NCBI GenBank assembly: GCA_945907055.1
Contig: CAMDSG010000104.1
Span: 1-6,260 of the forward strand
Direction of reading: 5' to 3'
DNA length: 6,260 nt
DNA from: Bifidobacterium breve
Lineage (GTDB): Bacteria; Actinomycetota; Acidimicrobiia; IMCC26256
Position numbers and translations under genes: made by a program. The notes beneath the pieces are model-generated. The model saw only the letters and a program-made list of their open reading frames with translations. It was not told the DNA's origin and did not search any database. Shown one piece after another: positions 1 to 6,021 of the stretch (the stretch's first letter is position 1; each line of letters opens with the position of its first letter).

Positions 1-265
1 CAATTAGATCAACACCGCGAGCTCCATGGCGCTTTGCCCCAGATCCGTGTACTCCGCTCTCTGCCTTACGGTGCGGGTGATCTCGGAATGCGAGGAGCGA
101 TGCGGCGTTGCGATCAGCTTGAAGCCAGATGTCGCCGCCCTTGCCGCCGTCGCCGCCATCAGGGCCGCCCTCGGGTACGTGGGCTTCACGCCTGAAAGCG
201 ACACAGCCTGCACCGCCGTCGCCACCGCGCACATTGACTTGCGCTTCGTCTACAAAACCACTCAT
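1..265 (-). CDS. obgE: Obg family GTPase (ObgE/CgtA), N-terminal fragment cut by the left window edge
   Basis: The minus strand reads from ATG at 265-263 to the left edge without a stop, giving 88 codons. The start MSGFVDEAQVNVRGGDGGAG and the later segments FRREAHVPEGGPDGGDGG and GGDIWL are the glycine-rich Obg fold that opens this family. Residues 1-88 cover about half of that domain; the rest of it and the whole GTPase domain lie outside the window. Obg proteins bind GTP, associate with the 50S subunit and act in its late assembly and in growth control (family knowledge). The position directly after rplU and rpmA is the classic bacterial arrangement. The start is fixed by alignment to the family N-terminus. 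Only a weak AGG lies upstream (271-273), so translation may depend partly on coupling. No frameshift or stop is seen within the fragment. Confidence 0.95.
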   Translation of the reverse strand, partial: MSGFVDEAQVNVRGGDGGAGCVAFRREAHVPEGGPDGGDGGKGGDIWLQADRNAASLLAFRDHPHRKAESGVHGSGAKRHGARGVDLI

Positions 266-275
266 TAGGGCCTAA
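265..275 (-). other. Near-palindrome and possible 4-codon ORF abutting the obgE start
   Basis: Read on the minus strand, an ATG at 279-277 opens a 4-codon frame (M-L-R-P) that ends in TAA at 267-265. That stop shares one base with the obgE ATG (TAATG). The same bases form TTAGG-C-CCTAA, an interrupted palindrome touching the start codon. The mini-frame has no Shine-Dalgarno sequence and could be chance. If translated, it could couple ribosomes onto obgE, whose own ribosome binding site is weak. This is a speculative reading of visible sequence. Confidence 0.2.
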
Positions 276-349
276 GCATAGAGAGACTGACAGAGGGTTG
301 GGCGATAAATAAGCCTGCGAAGTGCGGGGCGTCTATTCGCCTATCTGGG

Positions 350-610
350 TTAAACGGACTCGAGAGGCTGAATGTCTACGAGGCGACGGCCCTTGCGGCG
401 ACCAAAAGCAACAGTTCCGTCTGCCTTAGCAAAGAGAGTGTCGTCTCCACCGCGGCCAACATTGAGCCCTGGGTGGAACTGCGTTCCGCGCTGGCGCACA
501 ATGATTGAACCTGCAGTAACAACGGTTCCGCTGTAGACCTTTACCCCTAGGCGTTGAGCGTTTGAGTCACGCCCGTTACGAGAGGATGCAGCACCCTTTT
601 TCTTCGACAT
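350..610 (-). CDS. rpmA: 50S ribosomal protein bL27
   Basis: The gene encodes 86 residues, the usual size for bL27, a large-subunit protein whose flexible N-terminus reaches toward the peptidyl transferase centre. Recognisable segments are MSKKKGAASSRNGRDSNAQR at the N-terminus, IIVRQRGTQFHPG in the middle, NVGRGGDDTLFA after it, and a basic C-terminal FGRRKGRR. An upstream in-frame ATG at 631 would add seven residues, but I chose 610. GAAAGG at 618-623 lies 7 nt before this ATG, and the protein then begins exactly where the family begins. The KKGAASS form rather than KKGGGS is what I recall from actinobacterial bL27. The added residues of the longer version do not resemble the protease-cleaved N-terminal extension of Firmicutes bL27. 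The gene lies between rplU and obgE, as is normal. Confidence 0.97.
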   Translation of the reverse strand: MSKKKGAASSRNGRDSNAQRLGVKVYSGTVVTAGSIIVRQRGTQFHPGLNVGRGGDDTLFAKADGTVAFGRRKGRRLVDIQPLESV

Positions 611-617
611 TTCTAAG

Positions 618-623
618 CCTTTC
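618..623 (-). promoter_or_regulatory. Ribosome binding site of rpmA (decides the start)
   Basis: GAAAGG on the minus strand lies 7 nt upstream of the ATG at 610. It lies inside the alternative longer reading frame that starts at 631, which favours 610 as the true start. Confidence 0.75.
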
Positions 624-633
624 GAAGCCATTC

Positions 634-655
634 CTGATCTGCGTGCGCAGATCAG
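634..655 (-). repeat. Perfect 10-bp inverted repeat (stem-loop) between rplU and rpmA
   Basis: CTGATCTGCG at 634-643 and its exact reverse complement CGCAGATCAG at 646-655 are separated by 2 nt. As RNA this would fold with a small loop after opening the innermost pair. It sits in the 76-bp spacer, 24 nt upstream of the rpmA start codon. No U-run follows on the minus strand, nor on the plus strand, so it does not look like an intrinsic terminator. An RNase processing site, a stability element or a regulatory hairpin between the two ribosomal protein genes are all possible. The repeat is certain; its function is inferred. Confidence 0.7.
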
Positions 656-686
656 TCGTACAAGAGATTTAATCAGTGTTTAGAGA

Positions 687-998
687 TCAGCCCTTTGAGA
701 TTTTCGTGATCTCAATGGTTGTGTATTTCTGTCGGTGTCCCCAACGCTTGCGCTGGTTCGACTTTGACTTGTATGTAAAACCATCGATCTTTGGCCCGCG
801 TGCCTCGCCGACAACCTTCGCTGTCACCGATGCTCCACCGAGTGCACTAGGGGTGGAGAGAACTGCCTCGCCATCAACGAGAAGAATGGCGCGTAGTGAT
901 ACCTCGCCGCCTTCATCCACGCCGAGGCGCTCGACATCAAGGGTCTGGCCCTCTTTAACGCGGTACTGCTTACCGCCGGTGCTGATTACTGCGTACAT
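687..998 (-). CDS. rplU: 50S ribosomal protein bL21
   Basis: The product has 103 residues, the standard length of bL21, a 23S rRNA-binding protein of the large subunit. The N-terminus MYAVISTGGKQYRVKEGQ is the family signature start. The C-terminal part KSNQRKRWGHRQKYTTIEI is the conserved basic stretch that contacts rRNA. The ATG at 998 is the only sensible start. The nearest Shine-Dalgarno-like sequence, GGAAGG at 1011-1016, is 12 nt away, which is longer than usual. The gene follows the ribonuclease by 54 bp and precedes rpmA by 76 bp, so co-transcription is likely. Confidence 0.97.
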   Translation of the reverse strand: MYAVISTGGKQYRVKEGQTLDVERLGVDEGGEVSLRAILLVDGEAVLSTPSALGGASVTAKVVGEARGPKIDGFTYKSKSNQRKRWGHRQKYTTIEITKISKG

Positions 999-1012
999 GA
1001 GAATAAAAGACC

Positions 1013-1032
1013 TTCCAGAACTTTCCAGAACT
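1013..1032 (-). repeat. Tandem 10-bp repeat in the rplU leader
   Basis: On the plus strand TTCCAGAACT occurs twice in direct, perfect tandem (1013-1022 and 1023-1032). On the transcribed strand this reads AGTTCTGGAA twice, with a degenerate third AAGTTCCC further upstream. The repeat lies in the 54-bp spacer between the ribonuclease stop and the rplU ATG and overlaps the Shine-Dalgarno-like GGAAGG of rplU. It could present two copies of an RNA or protein binding site, or could be a simple duplication. Confidence 0.6.
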
Positions 1033-1052
1033 TTTTTGGGAACTTGGAGAGG

Positions 1053-3320
1053 TTACAGCATGGACTGGTCAACGGTGAAACCGCGCCCAGCGCATGTTGG
1101 GCAGACCTCTGAGAATGACTCTACTAGGCCTTCAGATATGCGCTTTCTGGTCATCTCAACAAGGCCAAGCTCGGATATCTCAAATACCTGGGTTCGGGTC
1201 TTATCTCTCGCAAGGGCGTCCCTGAGGACCCTCACAACCTCATCTCGGTTGCGCTTGACCTCCATATCGATGAAGTCAATGACGATAATTCCACCAATAT
1301 CTCGAAGGCGCAGTTGGTGAGCCACCTCCGCAGCCGCCTCAAGATTATTCTGGAATACCGTCTCCTCGAGATTTGACCGGCCGACGTTCTTCCCGGTGTT
1401 TACATCGATGACGGTCAAAGCCTCAGTGCGCTCAATGATCAACGAACCACCAGACGGCAACCAGACTTTGCGCTCAAGGGCCTTGTGGAGTTGCTCGTGA
1501 ATGTGGAGACGCTCGAAGAGTGGAAGCTCCCCTGGCGCATCAACATGTAGTTCGACCCGCTCTGCTAACTCAGGAGCGATTGCCTCGACATAAGAGCGCA
1601 CTTCGTTGTAGAGCACCTCGTCATCAATGACGATGGAGCGATACTCAGTATTGAACTCCTCGCGAATAACGCGTACGACAAGTGCCGGTTCACGATGCAG
1701 CAGGCAGGGCTTCCCGGAACGCTTCGCGGCGGCTGCGATTACTTGCCACTCTGCTTTAAGGCGGTTTAGGTCGCGCTCGAGTTCCTCGGCCGAGGCACCC
1801 GCTGCTGCGGTACGCACAATGAGTCCAGCATCATCCGGACGAATCGCATCTAGAACTTTCCGGAGGCGCCTGCGCTCTTCGTCCGGTAGGCGCTTAGATA
1901 TCCCATAGGTCTGCGGCTGCCCTGGGACCATGACGACAAAGCGCCCTGCAAGGCTCACCTCTTGAGTAAGCCGCGCACCCTTGGCCCCGATTGGGTTCTT
2001 CGTGACCTGCACGATCACCATCTGACCGTTCTTTAGAAGACTCTCAATGCGCGGCTCTTGGTTCTCAACCTCGCCAGCATCGAATGAGACGTCCCCTCGG
2101 TACAGGACTCCGTTTTTTGGAGTACTTATATCGATAAATGCAGCCTCCATACCTGGGAGAACATTCTGAACACGACCAAGGTAAATATTCCCGTCGATAG
2201 AGGTGTCGTCATCTGTCTCACGACTCACATAGTGCTCAGTAAGCACTCTCCCCTCTAGGACAGCAAGGTGCACTCCACCGTCAGCGGCCTTGTGCACGCC
2301 CATCGTGTAACGACCAGTTGCGCGGCCTTGACGGCTGCGCCCTCGACGCCTCTCGCGTACTGCCTCATCTAGATCATCAAGGTCACTTGCAGGGCCAAGG
2401 TCAGCTAGGCCTCCACCTGTGGCGGCACCCACTCCCTGAGCCCCTCCGGCTCCACCGGTGCGACTGCGCCCGCGGCCACCGCGCTTGCGACGCTTCTTTG
2501 CAGCGCCGCTCGGGCTAGTGCCATCACTTTGAGCACCAGACTGCGCTGAAGCACCCTGCCCATTTGAGTTGCTCTTGTTTGTGGGCGCGTTATTAGAGGG
2601 CGCGTTACTTGCGGGAGCGCCCTGCGAAGTAGATGCGGGCATTACCGGAGCAGGGCGCGAGTCTCCAATCTTTGGACGAACAGGCTCGCTCTTAGGTGCC
2701 TCTATTAGCGCTTCAGAGGCGAGCGGCGCCGGAGCGCTCGCAGCAACTTCTGGCGCGGTCTCTGGCGCGGTCTCTGGAGCAGTCTCCGGTGCGGTCTCTG
2801 GGGATGCGACTAACGGCGCATTAGAACGAGCAATTCCTCCATCGGATCCGAGCGCTATGCCCGCCTCGCTCGCTGCCTTAGCGGCTACGTCTTCAGTCGT
2901 GAGTCCGCGATCTGCCGCTGCATCGTTGTAGTCGTCCCCTCCGCTCGACTCCTCAGAGTCTGGGGGTGCCGCGGCGCCCTGAACACCCTGAGAACCCTGA
3001 CCCTGAGCACCCTGACCGCCCTGACCAGTTCCAGGTGTGCGCTTGCGATTCTTTCCGCCGCGCGATCCTCTGCGGCGTCGCGGTCGTGGAGTTCCATCTG
3101 GGTTCAATGACGGACCACTCGGGCGCGCTGCACCTGTTGGGGAGTCACTGCTAGATCCACCAGAAGAATCACCCGATGCAGGAGCGTCGGCAGGAGTATT
3201 AGAGCGTGGAGTCTCGCTAGCGTTATTTCCTTGCGAATTACCTGCGCTACTCGGCGTTTTATTCTCGGGTGTATTCGAGTTGGGTGTATTCGTGTTCGGT
3301 GTTGAGTTCTCGTCTGACAT
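1053..3320 (-). CDS. rng: Ribonuclease E/G family endoribonuclease with a long disordered N-terminal extension
   Basis: This 755-residue protein is a single-strand endoribonuclease for mRNA decay and rRNA/tRNA maturation (family role). Residues 1-335 are low complexity: an Asn/Thr/Pro-rich start, basic patches near 79-94, 275-287 and 322-333, a Gln-Gly repeat at 99-115 and a Pro-Glu-Thr-Ala repeat at 174-191. The catalytic core begins near 337. An S1-type segment starts around 376 (DGNIYLGRVQNVLPGMEAAF). LIVRT at 500-504 matches the 5'-phosphate sensor, with R503 and T504. The metal-binding aspartates are D639 (VIDVNTG) and D682 (VIDFIDM). The zinc-link CPTC is at C740/C743. The spacing between D639, D682 and C740 equals that of E. 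coli D303, D346 and C404 as I recall it. The protein ends soon after the zinc-link, so the scaffold-like region is N-terminal, as in actinobacterial RNase E. The start at 3320 has GAAGAGGA just upstream. The choice of rng over rne is conventional. Confidence 0.95.
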   Translation of the reverse strand: MSDENSTPNTNTPNSNTPENKTPSSAGNSQGNNASETPRSNTPADAPASGDSSGGSSSDSPTGAARPSGPSLNPDGTPRPRRRRGSRGGKNRKRTPGTGQGGQGAQGQGSQGVQGAAAPPDSEESSGGDDYNDAAADRGLTTEDVAAKAASEAGIALGSDGGIARSNAPLVASPETAPETAPETAPETAPEVAASAPAPLASEALIEAPKSEPVRPKIGDSRPAPVMPASTSQGAPASNAPSNNAPTNKSNSNGQGASAQSGAQSDGTSPSGAAKKRRKRGGRGRSRTGGAGGAQGVGAATGGGLADLGPASDLDDLDEAVRERRRGRSRQGRATGRYTMGVHKAADGGVHLAVLEGRVLTEHYVSRETDDDTSIDGNIYLGRVQNVLPGMEAAFIDISTPKNGVLYRGDVSFDAGEVENQEPRIESLLKNGQMVIVQVTKNPIGAKGARLTQEVSLAGRFVVMVPGQPQTYGISKRLPDEERRRLRKVLDAIRPDDAGLIVRTAAAGASAEELERDLNRLKAEWQVIAAAAKRSGKPCLLHREPALVVRVIREEFNTEYRSIVIDDEVLYNEVRSYVEAIAPELAERVELHVDAPGELPLFERLHIHEQLHKALERKVWLPSGGSLIIERTEALTVIDVNTGKNVGRSNLEETVFQNNLEAAAEVAHQLRLRDIGGIIVIDFIDMEVKRNRDEVVRVLRDALARDKTRTQVFEISELGLVEMTRKRISEGLVESFSEVCPTCAGRGFTVDQSML
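2749..2796 (-). repeat. 12-bp minisatellite in the ribonuclease gene (four units)
   Basis: Four in-frame 12-bp units lie head to tail at 2749-2760, 2761-2772, 2773-2784 and 2785-2796. The first two are identical (TCTGGCGCGGTC on the plus strand); the other two differ by mostly silent changes. They encode a Pro-Glu-Thr-Ala repeat at about residues 174-191 of the ribonuclease, in the disordered extension. Because the period is a multiple of three, copy-number change would leave the reading frame intact. Confidence 0.85.
2976..3026 (-). repeat. Gln-Gly-rich short-period repeat in the ribonuclease gene
   Basis: Residues 99-115 of the ribonuclease are five copies of an x-Gln-Gly triplet with one two-residue slip. 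At DNA level the plus strand repeats CCCTGA at roughly 9-bp spacing. It lies just after the first basic patch in the extension. It looks like slippage-generated low complexity. Confidence 0.7.
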
Positions 3321-3324
3321 TGGG

Positions 3325-3332
3325 TCCTCTTC
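3325..3332 (-). promoter_or_regulatory. Ribosome binding site of the ribonuclease gene
   Basis: GAAGAGGA on the minus strand lies 4 nt upstream of the ATG at 3320. It overlaps the last codons and stop region of the DUF2344 gene (stop at 3333-3335), so the two genes are closely coupled. It supports 3320 as the start despite the unusual low-complexity N-terminus. Confidence 0.7.
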
Positions 3333-4061
3333 TCATGACGCGCGTGCCTCGCTTACGCGCGCGGCGTCGGCGATAAGCGGCTCTTGCCGATTACCGTCGC
3401 GCTCAATCCATTGGGCTGTCCGGAGCACACGTACCGCTCGGAGATCTTCACCAAGAACAGTGACGACCTCCGACGGGCGCGCCGCCGGCTGCGTTGCAAT
3501 CTCCGCAGTGAGCAAAATGCCCACCGATCCAGACTCAATAACGCTCATGCGCGTGAGTGCCGGGCGGATATCCACGATGTCTTCCCGACCCTTGCGGATC
3601 CGGTTAACCGGTAGTGATTTCGTCTCAAATAACGCCTCAATCCGAAGAGAGATCTCCTCGGCACTTACTTCAGATTCATCCATTTTCGCGACCTCTAACT
3701 CCCACTCCACCGCGGTAACTGACTCCTGGAGTGCCGGGGCTCGGTCTGCAAGCAGAGCCACCCCGGTTACTTCTATTCCCTCAGGCAGCGCCGCGGTCAG
3801 GCGTGCAGGGAGTGTCTCAAGATCAACGGGCTCTGAGAATCGCACATCCATGTACTCAGCGATGCTCTCATGCCCGACAGAAAGGGCAAGCCCAAAACTC
3901 ACCTTTGGCCGAGGAGAGAACCCCTCAGAAAGGGCGAGCGGCAGTACTTCAATACGAAATGCTCTATCGAATGCGCGCGCAGCATCCCGATGCGAGATGA
4001 ATCGCACCTTGCCTCGCTCTGCAAAACGCAGGCGCACGGGGAACGCTCCCTCACCGCGCAA
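3333..4061 (-). CDS. DUF2344 / TIGR03936 'radical SAM-linked' protein
   Basis: The product has 242 residues and belongs to the family regularly found next to, or fused with, TIGR03960 radical SAM proteins. The N-terminal third carries the family pattern: VRLRFAERGKVRFISHRD at about 9-26 and SEGFSPRPKVSFG at 45-57, followed by GHESIAEYMDV. A second segment, NRIRKGREDIVDIRPAL at 153-169, resembles the conserved centre of the family. The protein has no cysteine, so it cannot hold an iron-sulfur cluster itself; a substrate-binding or partner role is inferred. No signal peptide or membrane segment is seen. I chose the TTG at 4061 because AGGAG lies 6 nt upstream at 4068-4072. It overlaps the radical SAM gene by 11 bp, which suggests translational coupling. 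A GTG at 4037 (Val9) also has a purine-rich stretch before it and would begin closer to typical family members. The molecular function is not known to me. Confidence 0.88.
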   Translation of the reverse strand: MRGEGAFPVRLRFAERGKVRFISHRDAARAFDRAFRIEVLPLALSEGFSPRPKVSFGLALSVGHESIAEYMDVRFSEPVDLETLPARLTAALPEGIEVTGVALLADRAPALQESVTAVEWELEVAKMDESEVSAEEISLRIEALFETKSLPVNRIRKGREDIVDIRPALTRMSVIESGSVGILLTAEIATQPAARPSEVVTVLGEDLRAVRVLRTAQWIERDGNRQEPLIADAARVSEARAS

Positions 4062-6006
4062 CGCCGGCTCCTGGCTTGCTTAAGAATCGGACAGGGACGG
4101 CTCCACCGATGCTTAAGTCTTGGCCGGTGCCCTGACTTCCACCGGCTGGAGCGAATGGAGACGCCACTACATGCTCGATTGCGTAGTCAGTACACACTCC
4201 GCAGTCGTAGCACGGAGTCCAGCGACAATCGGGGAGCCCATGCTCAGCTAGGGCTGATTGCCAGTCCTGCCATAGGAAATCTTTGTGGAGTCCGGCGGTG
4301 ATGTGGTCCCATGGCTGGATCTCTTCGCCGGTTCGGTGACGTGTTGTATACCAATCTATGTCGAGCCCCTCAGCGGCCATCGCCTCAATCCAACGATCCA
4401 CTTTGAAGTGCTCGCTCCACTCTTGGAAGACGCCACCACTGCGCCAGACGCGCTCAATAACTTTGCCGATGCGCCTGTCGCCGCGACTGTTGATCCCCTC
4501 AACCATGGTGGCCTTAGGGTCATGCCAAGAGAGCTTTACGCCACCCTTACGAGTTGCGTCACGAAGCATCCCAACCTTGCGCTGCAGTTCCTCACTTGAG
4601 TTCTGCCCAAACCACTGGAATGGAGTGTGCGGCTTTGGAACAAATCCGCCGACAGATGCAGTACAGGATGCGGCCTTCGTATAGCGCTTACCGATCTCGA
4701 CAACGTTCTTAGCCAACTCAGCAATACCGAGAGTGTCATCATCCATCTCAGTCGGTAACCCGATGAGGAAATAAAGCTTCATGCGACGCCAGCCCTGTGA
4801 AAACGCGCCATCCACAGCGGCATAGAGGTCTTCCTCTGTAATCAGTTTGTTGATGACCTGCCGCAGACGCCATGACCCTGCCTCAGGGGCAAACGTAAGG
4901 CCAGTACGTCGAATGCGCTGAATCTCACTAGCAATACCGACTGTAAAAGCATCTACACGCAACGATGGAAGCGATACACCGACGTTGCCGCATGCCTCTT
5001 CCTGCCCATCGATAATTCCGCTGACTAACTCGCCAATGCCTGAGAAATCAGCACTCGAGAGAGAGGTAAGCGCAACCTCGTCATACCCCGTTCGCTTGAG
5101 GCCCTCTGCAACCATCGTGCGTGCCTGCTCGAGTGGACGCTCGCGCACTGGCCTCGTGATCATCCCTGCCTGACAGAAACGACAACCTCGAGTACAGCCC
5201 CGGAAAATCTCTACGTTTAGGCGGTCGTGGACTACCTCAATTAGCGGGACCAACTGATTCTTAGGGTAAGGCCACTCACCGAGATCCGCGATGGTTCGCT
5301 TATCGACGGTAGCGGGAACATCGGGATAGCGAGGGCGAACCTCGCGAATCGCCATACCGTCATACTCAACCTCATACATCGAGGGCACGTATACGCCCAT
5401 GATTAGTGAGAGATCGTGGAGCACAGCCTCACGCCCACCGACTCGCCCTGAGCGCTTCCAAGCACCGATGACCTCGGTCATGTCGCCTACTACCTCTTCG
5501 CCATCACCAATTACGAAGGCATCGATGAAGTCGGCCATTGGCTCTGGGTTGAAGGTTGCATGACCTCCGGCAACCACAATCGGGTCCTCATCTCTGCGGG
5601 CCTCAGCACGCACGGGGACTCCGCTTAGGTCTAGGCAGTTGAGAACATTCGTATAGACGAGCTCTGCTGCGAGCCCAAATGCGATTACATCAAACTCGCC
5701 GGCAGGCTTATGGGTATCGAGGGAGAAGAACGGAACAGACCGGGAGCGCATAAGCGCCTCGAGGTCGGTCCACGGCGCGTACCCGCGTTCCGCGGCAGCG
5801 TCGTCGCGTTCATTTAGGATTTCGTAGAGGATCTGAAGTCCCTGGTTGGGCAGCCCAACCTCGTAAGTGTCGGGGTATACGAGAAGCCAGGACACTGCAT
5901 CGGGGCGGTGGATCGGTACTTGCGCACCGCGCTCCATACCGATGTAACGAGCAGGCTTCTCAACCCTGTCCAGGAGCGGTTCGATCCGCGGCCATAGGGC
6001 AGTCAT
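4051..6006 (-). CDS. Radical SAM protein, TIGR03960 family, with N-terminal B12-binding-like domain
   Basis: The 651-residue product starts with RVEKPARYIG, typical of TIGR03960. Residues about 40-175 look like the Rossmann-type B12-binding fold (VYPDTYEVGLPNQGLQILYE, DVIAFGLAAELVYTN, VVAGGHATFNPEPMADF). The DxHxxG cobalamin ligand motif is not visible, so B12 binding is doubtful. The radical SAM core follows, with the CxxxCxxC cluster ligands at C271, C275 and C278 and FAPEAGSWRLR near 372. A second cysteine group, C594-x4-C599-x2-C602-x2-C605, sits near the C-terminus and could bind an auxiliary cluster or metal. The protein should be cytosolic and use S-adenosylmethionine radical chemistry; its substrate is not known to me. 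The stop overlaps the start of the DUF2344 gene, the usual partner, which some bacteria carry as a fusion. The ATG at 6006 has only a weak AGGG about 10 nt upstream (6017-6020), but the N-terminus matches the family. Confidence 0.93.
   Translation of the reverse strand: MTALWPRIEPLLDRVEKPARYIGMERGAQVPIHRPDAVSWLLVYPDTYEVGLPNQGLQILYEILNERDDAAAERGYAPWTDLEALMRSRSVPFFSLDTHKPAGEFDVIAFGLAAELVYTNVLNCLDLSGVPVRAEARRDEDPIVVAGGHATFNPEPMADFIDAFVIGDGEEVVGDMTEVIGAWKRSGRVGGREAVLHDLSLIMGVYVPSMYEVEYDGMAIREVRPRYPDVPATVDKRTIADLGEWPYPKNQLVPLIEVVHDRLNVEIFRGCTRGCRFCQAGMITRPVRERPLEQARTMVAEGLKRTGYDEVALTSLSSADFSGIGELVSGIIDGQEEACGNVGVSLPSLRVDAFTVGIASEIQRIRRTGLTFAPEAGSWRLRQVINKLITEEDLYAAVDGAFSQGWRRMKLYFLIGLPTEMDDDTLGIAELAKNVVEIGKRYTKAASCTASVGGFVPKPHTPFQWFGQNSSEELQRKVGMLRDATRKGGVKLSWHDPKATMVEGINSRGDRRIGKVIERVWRSGGVFQEWSEHFKVDRWIEAMAAEGLDIDWYTTRHRTGEEIQPWDHITAGLHKDFLWQDWQSALAEHGLPDCRWTPCYDCGVCTDYAIEHVVASPFAPAGGSQGTGQDLSIGGAVPVRFLSKPGAGVAR
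4068..4072 (-). promoter_or_regulatory. Ribosome binding site of the DUF2344 gene, inside the radical SAM gene
   Basis: AGGAG on the minus strand lies 6 nt before the TTG at 4061 and inside the last codons of the radical SAM gene. It supports the TTG start and coupled translation. The competing GTG at 4037 is preceded by GAGGGAG at a similar distance, so the start is not settled. Confidence 0.55.
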
Positions 6007-6021
6007 ATCCGGTACACCCTA

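Noticed and set aside
4..268. Short frames on both strands over the left end
   Set aside because: The third minus-strand frame encodes an unmistakable Obg N-terminus open to the edge; the others are shadows.
266..349. Promoter for obgE in the rpmA-obgE spacer (TATGCT as a -10 box)
   Set aside because: No acceptable -35 element lies at the right distance, and a 4/6 match to a -10 box is expected by chance.
310..349. Small hairpin GGCG-AATAGA-CGCC downstream of rpmA as a terminator
   Set aside because: The stem is only 4 bp and no U-run follows.
350..631. Longer bL27 start at 631, perhaps a protease-cleaved N-terminal extension as in Firmicutes
   Set aside because: The added residues lack that extension's pattern, the strong ribosome binding site precedes 610, and the family start is at 610.
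1013..1032. TTCnnGAA units resembling a eukaryotic heat-shock element
   Set aside because: The context is a bacterial operon, and the match is a by-product of the tandem repeat.
676..1320. Plus-strand open frame of 214 codons across rplU and the end of the ribonuclease gene
   Set aside because: It lies opposite two clear family members and has no family-like sequence.
3037..4083. Long plus-strand open frame of 348 codons opposite the ribonuclease and DUF2344 genes
   Set aside because: Its translation is Arg/Ser-rich with no recognisable domain, and it spans two well-supported minus-strand genes. It is an antisense shadow.
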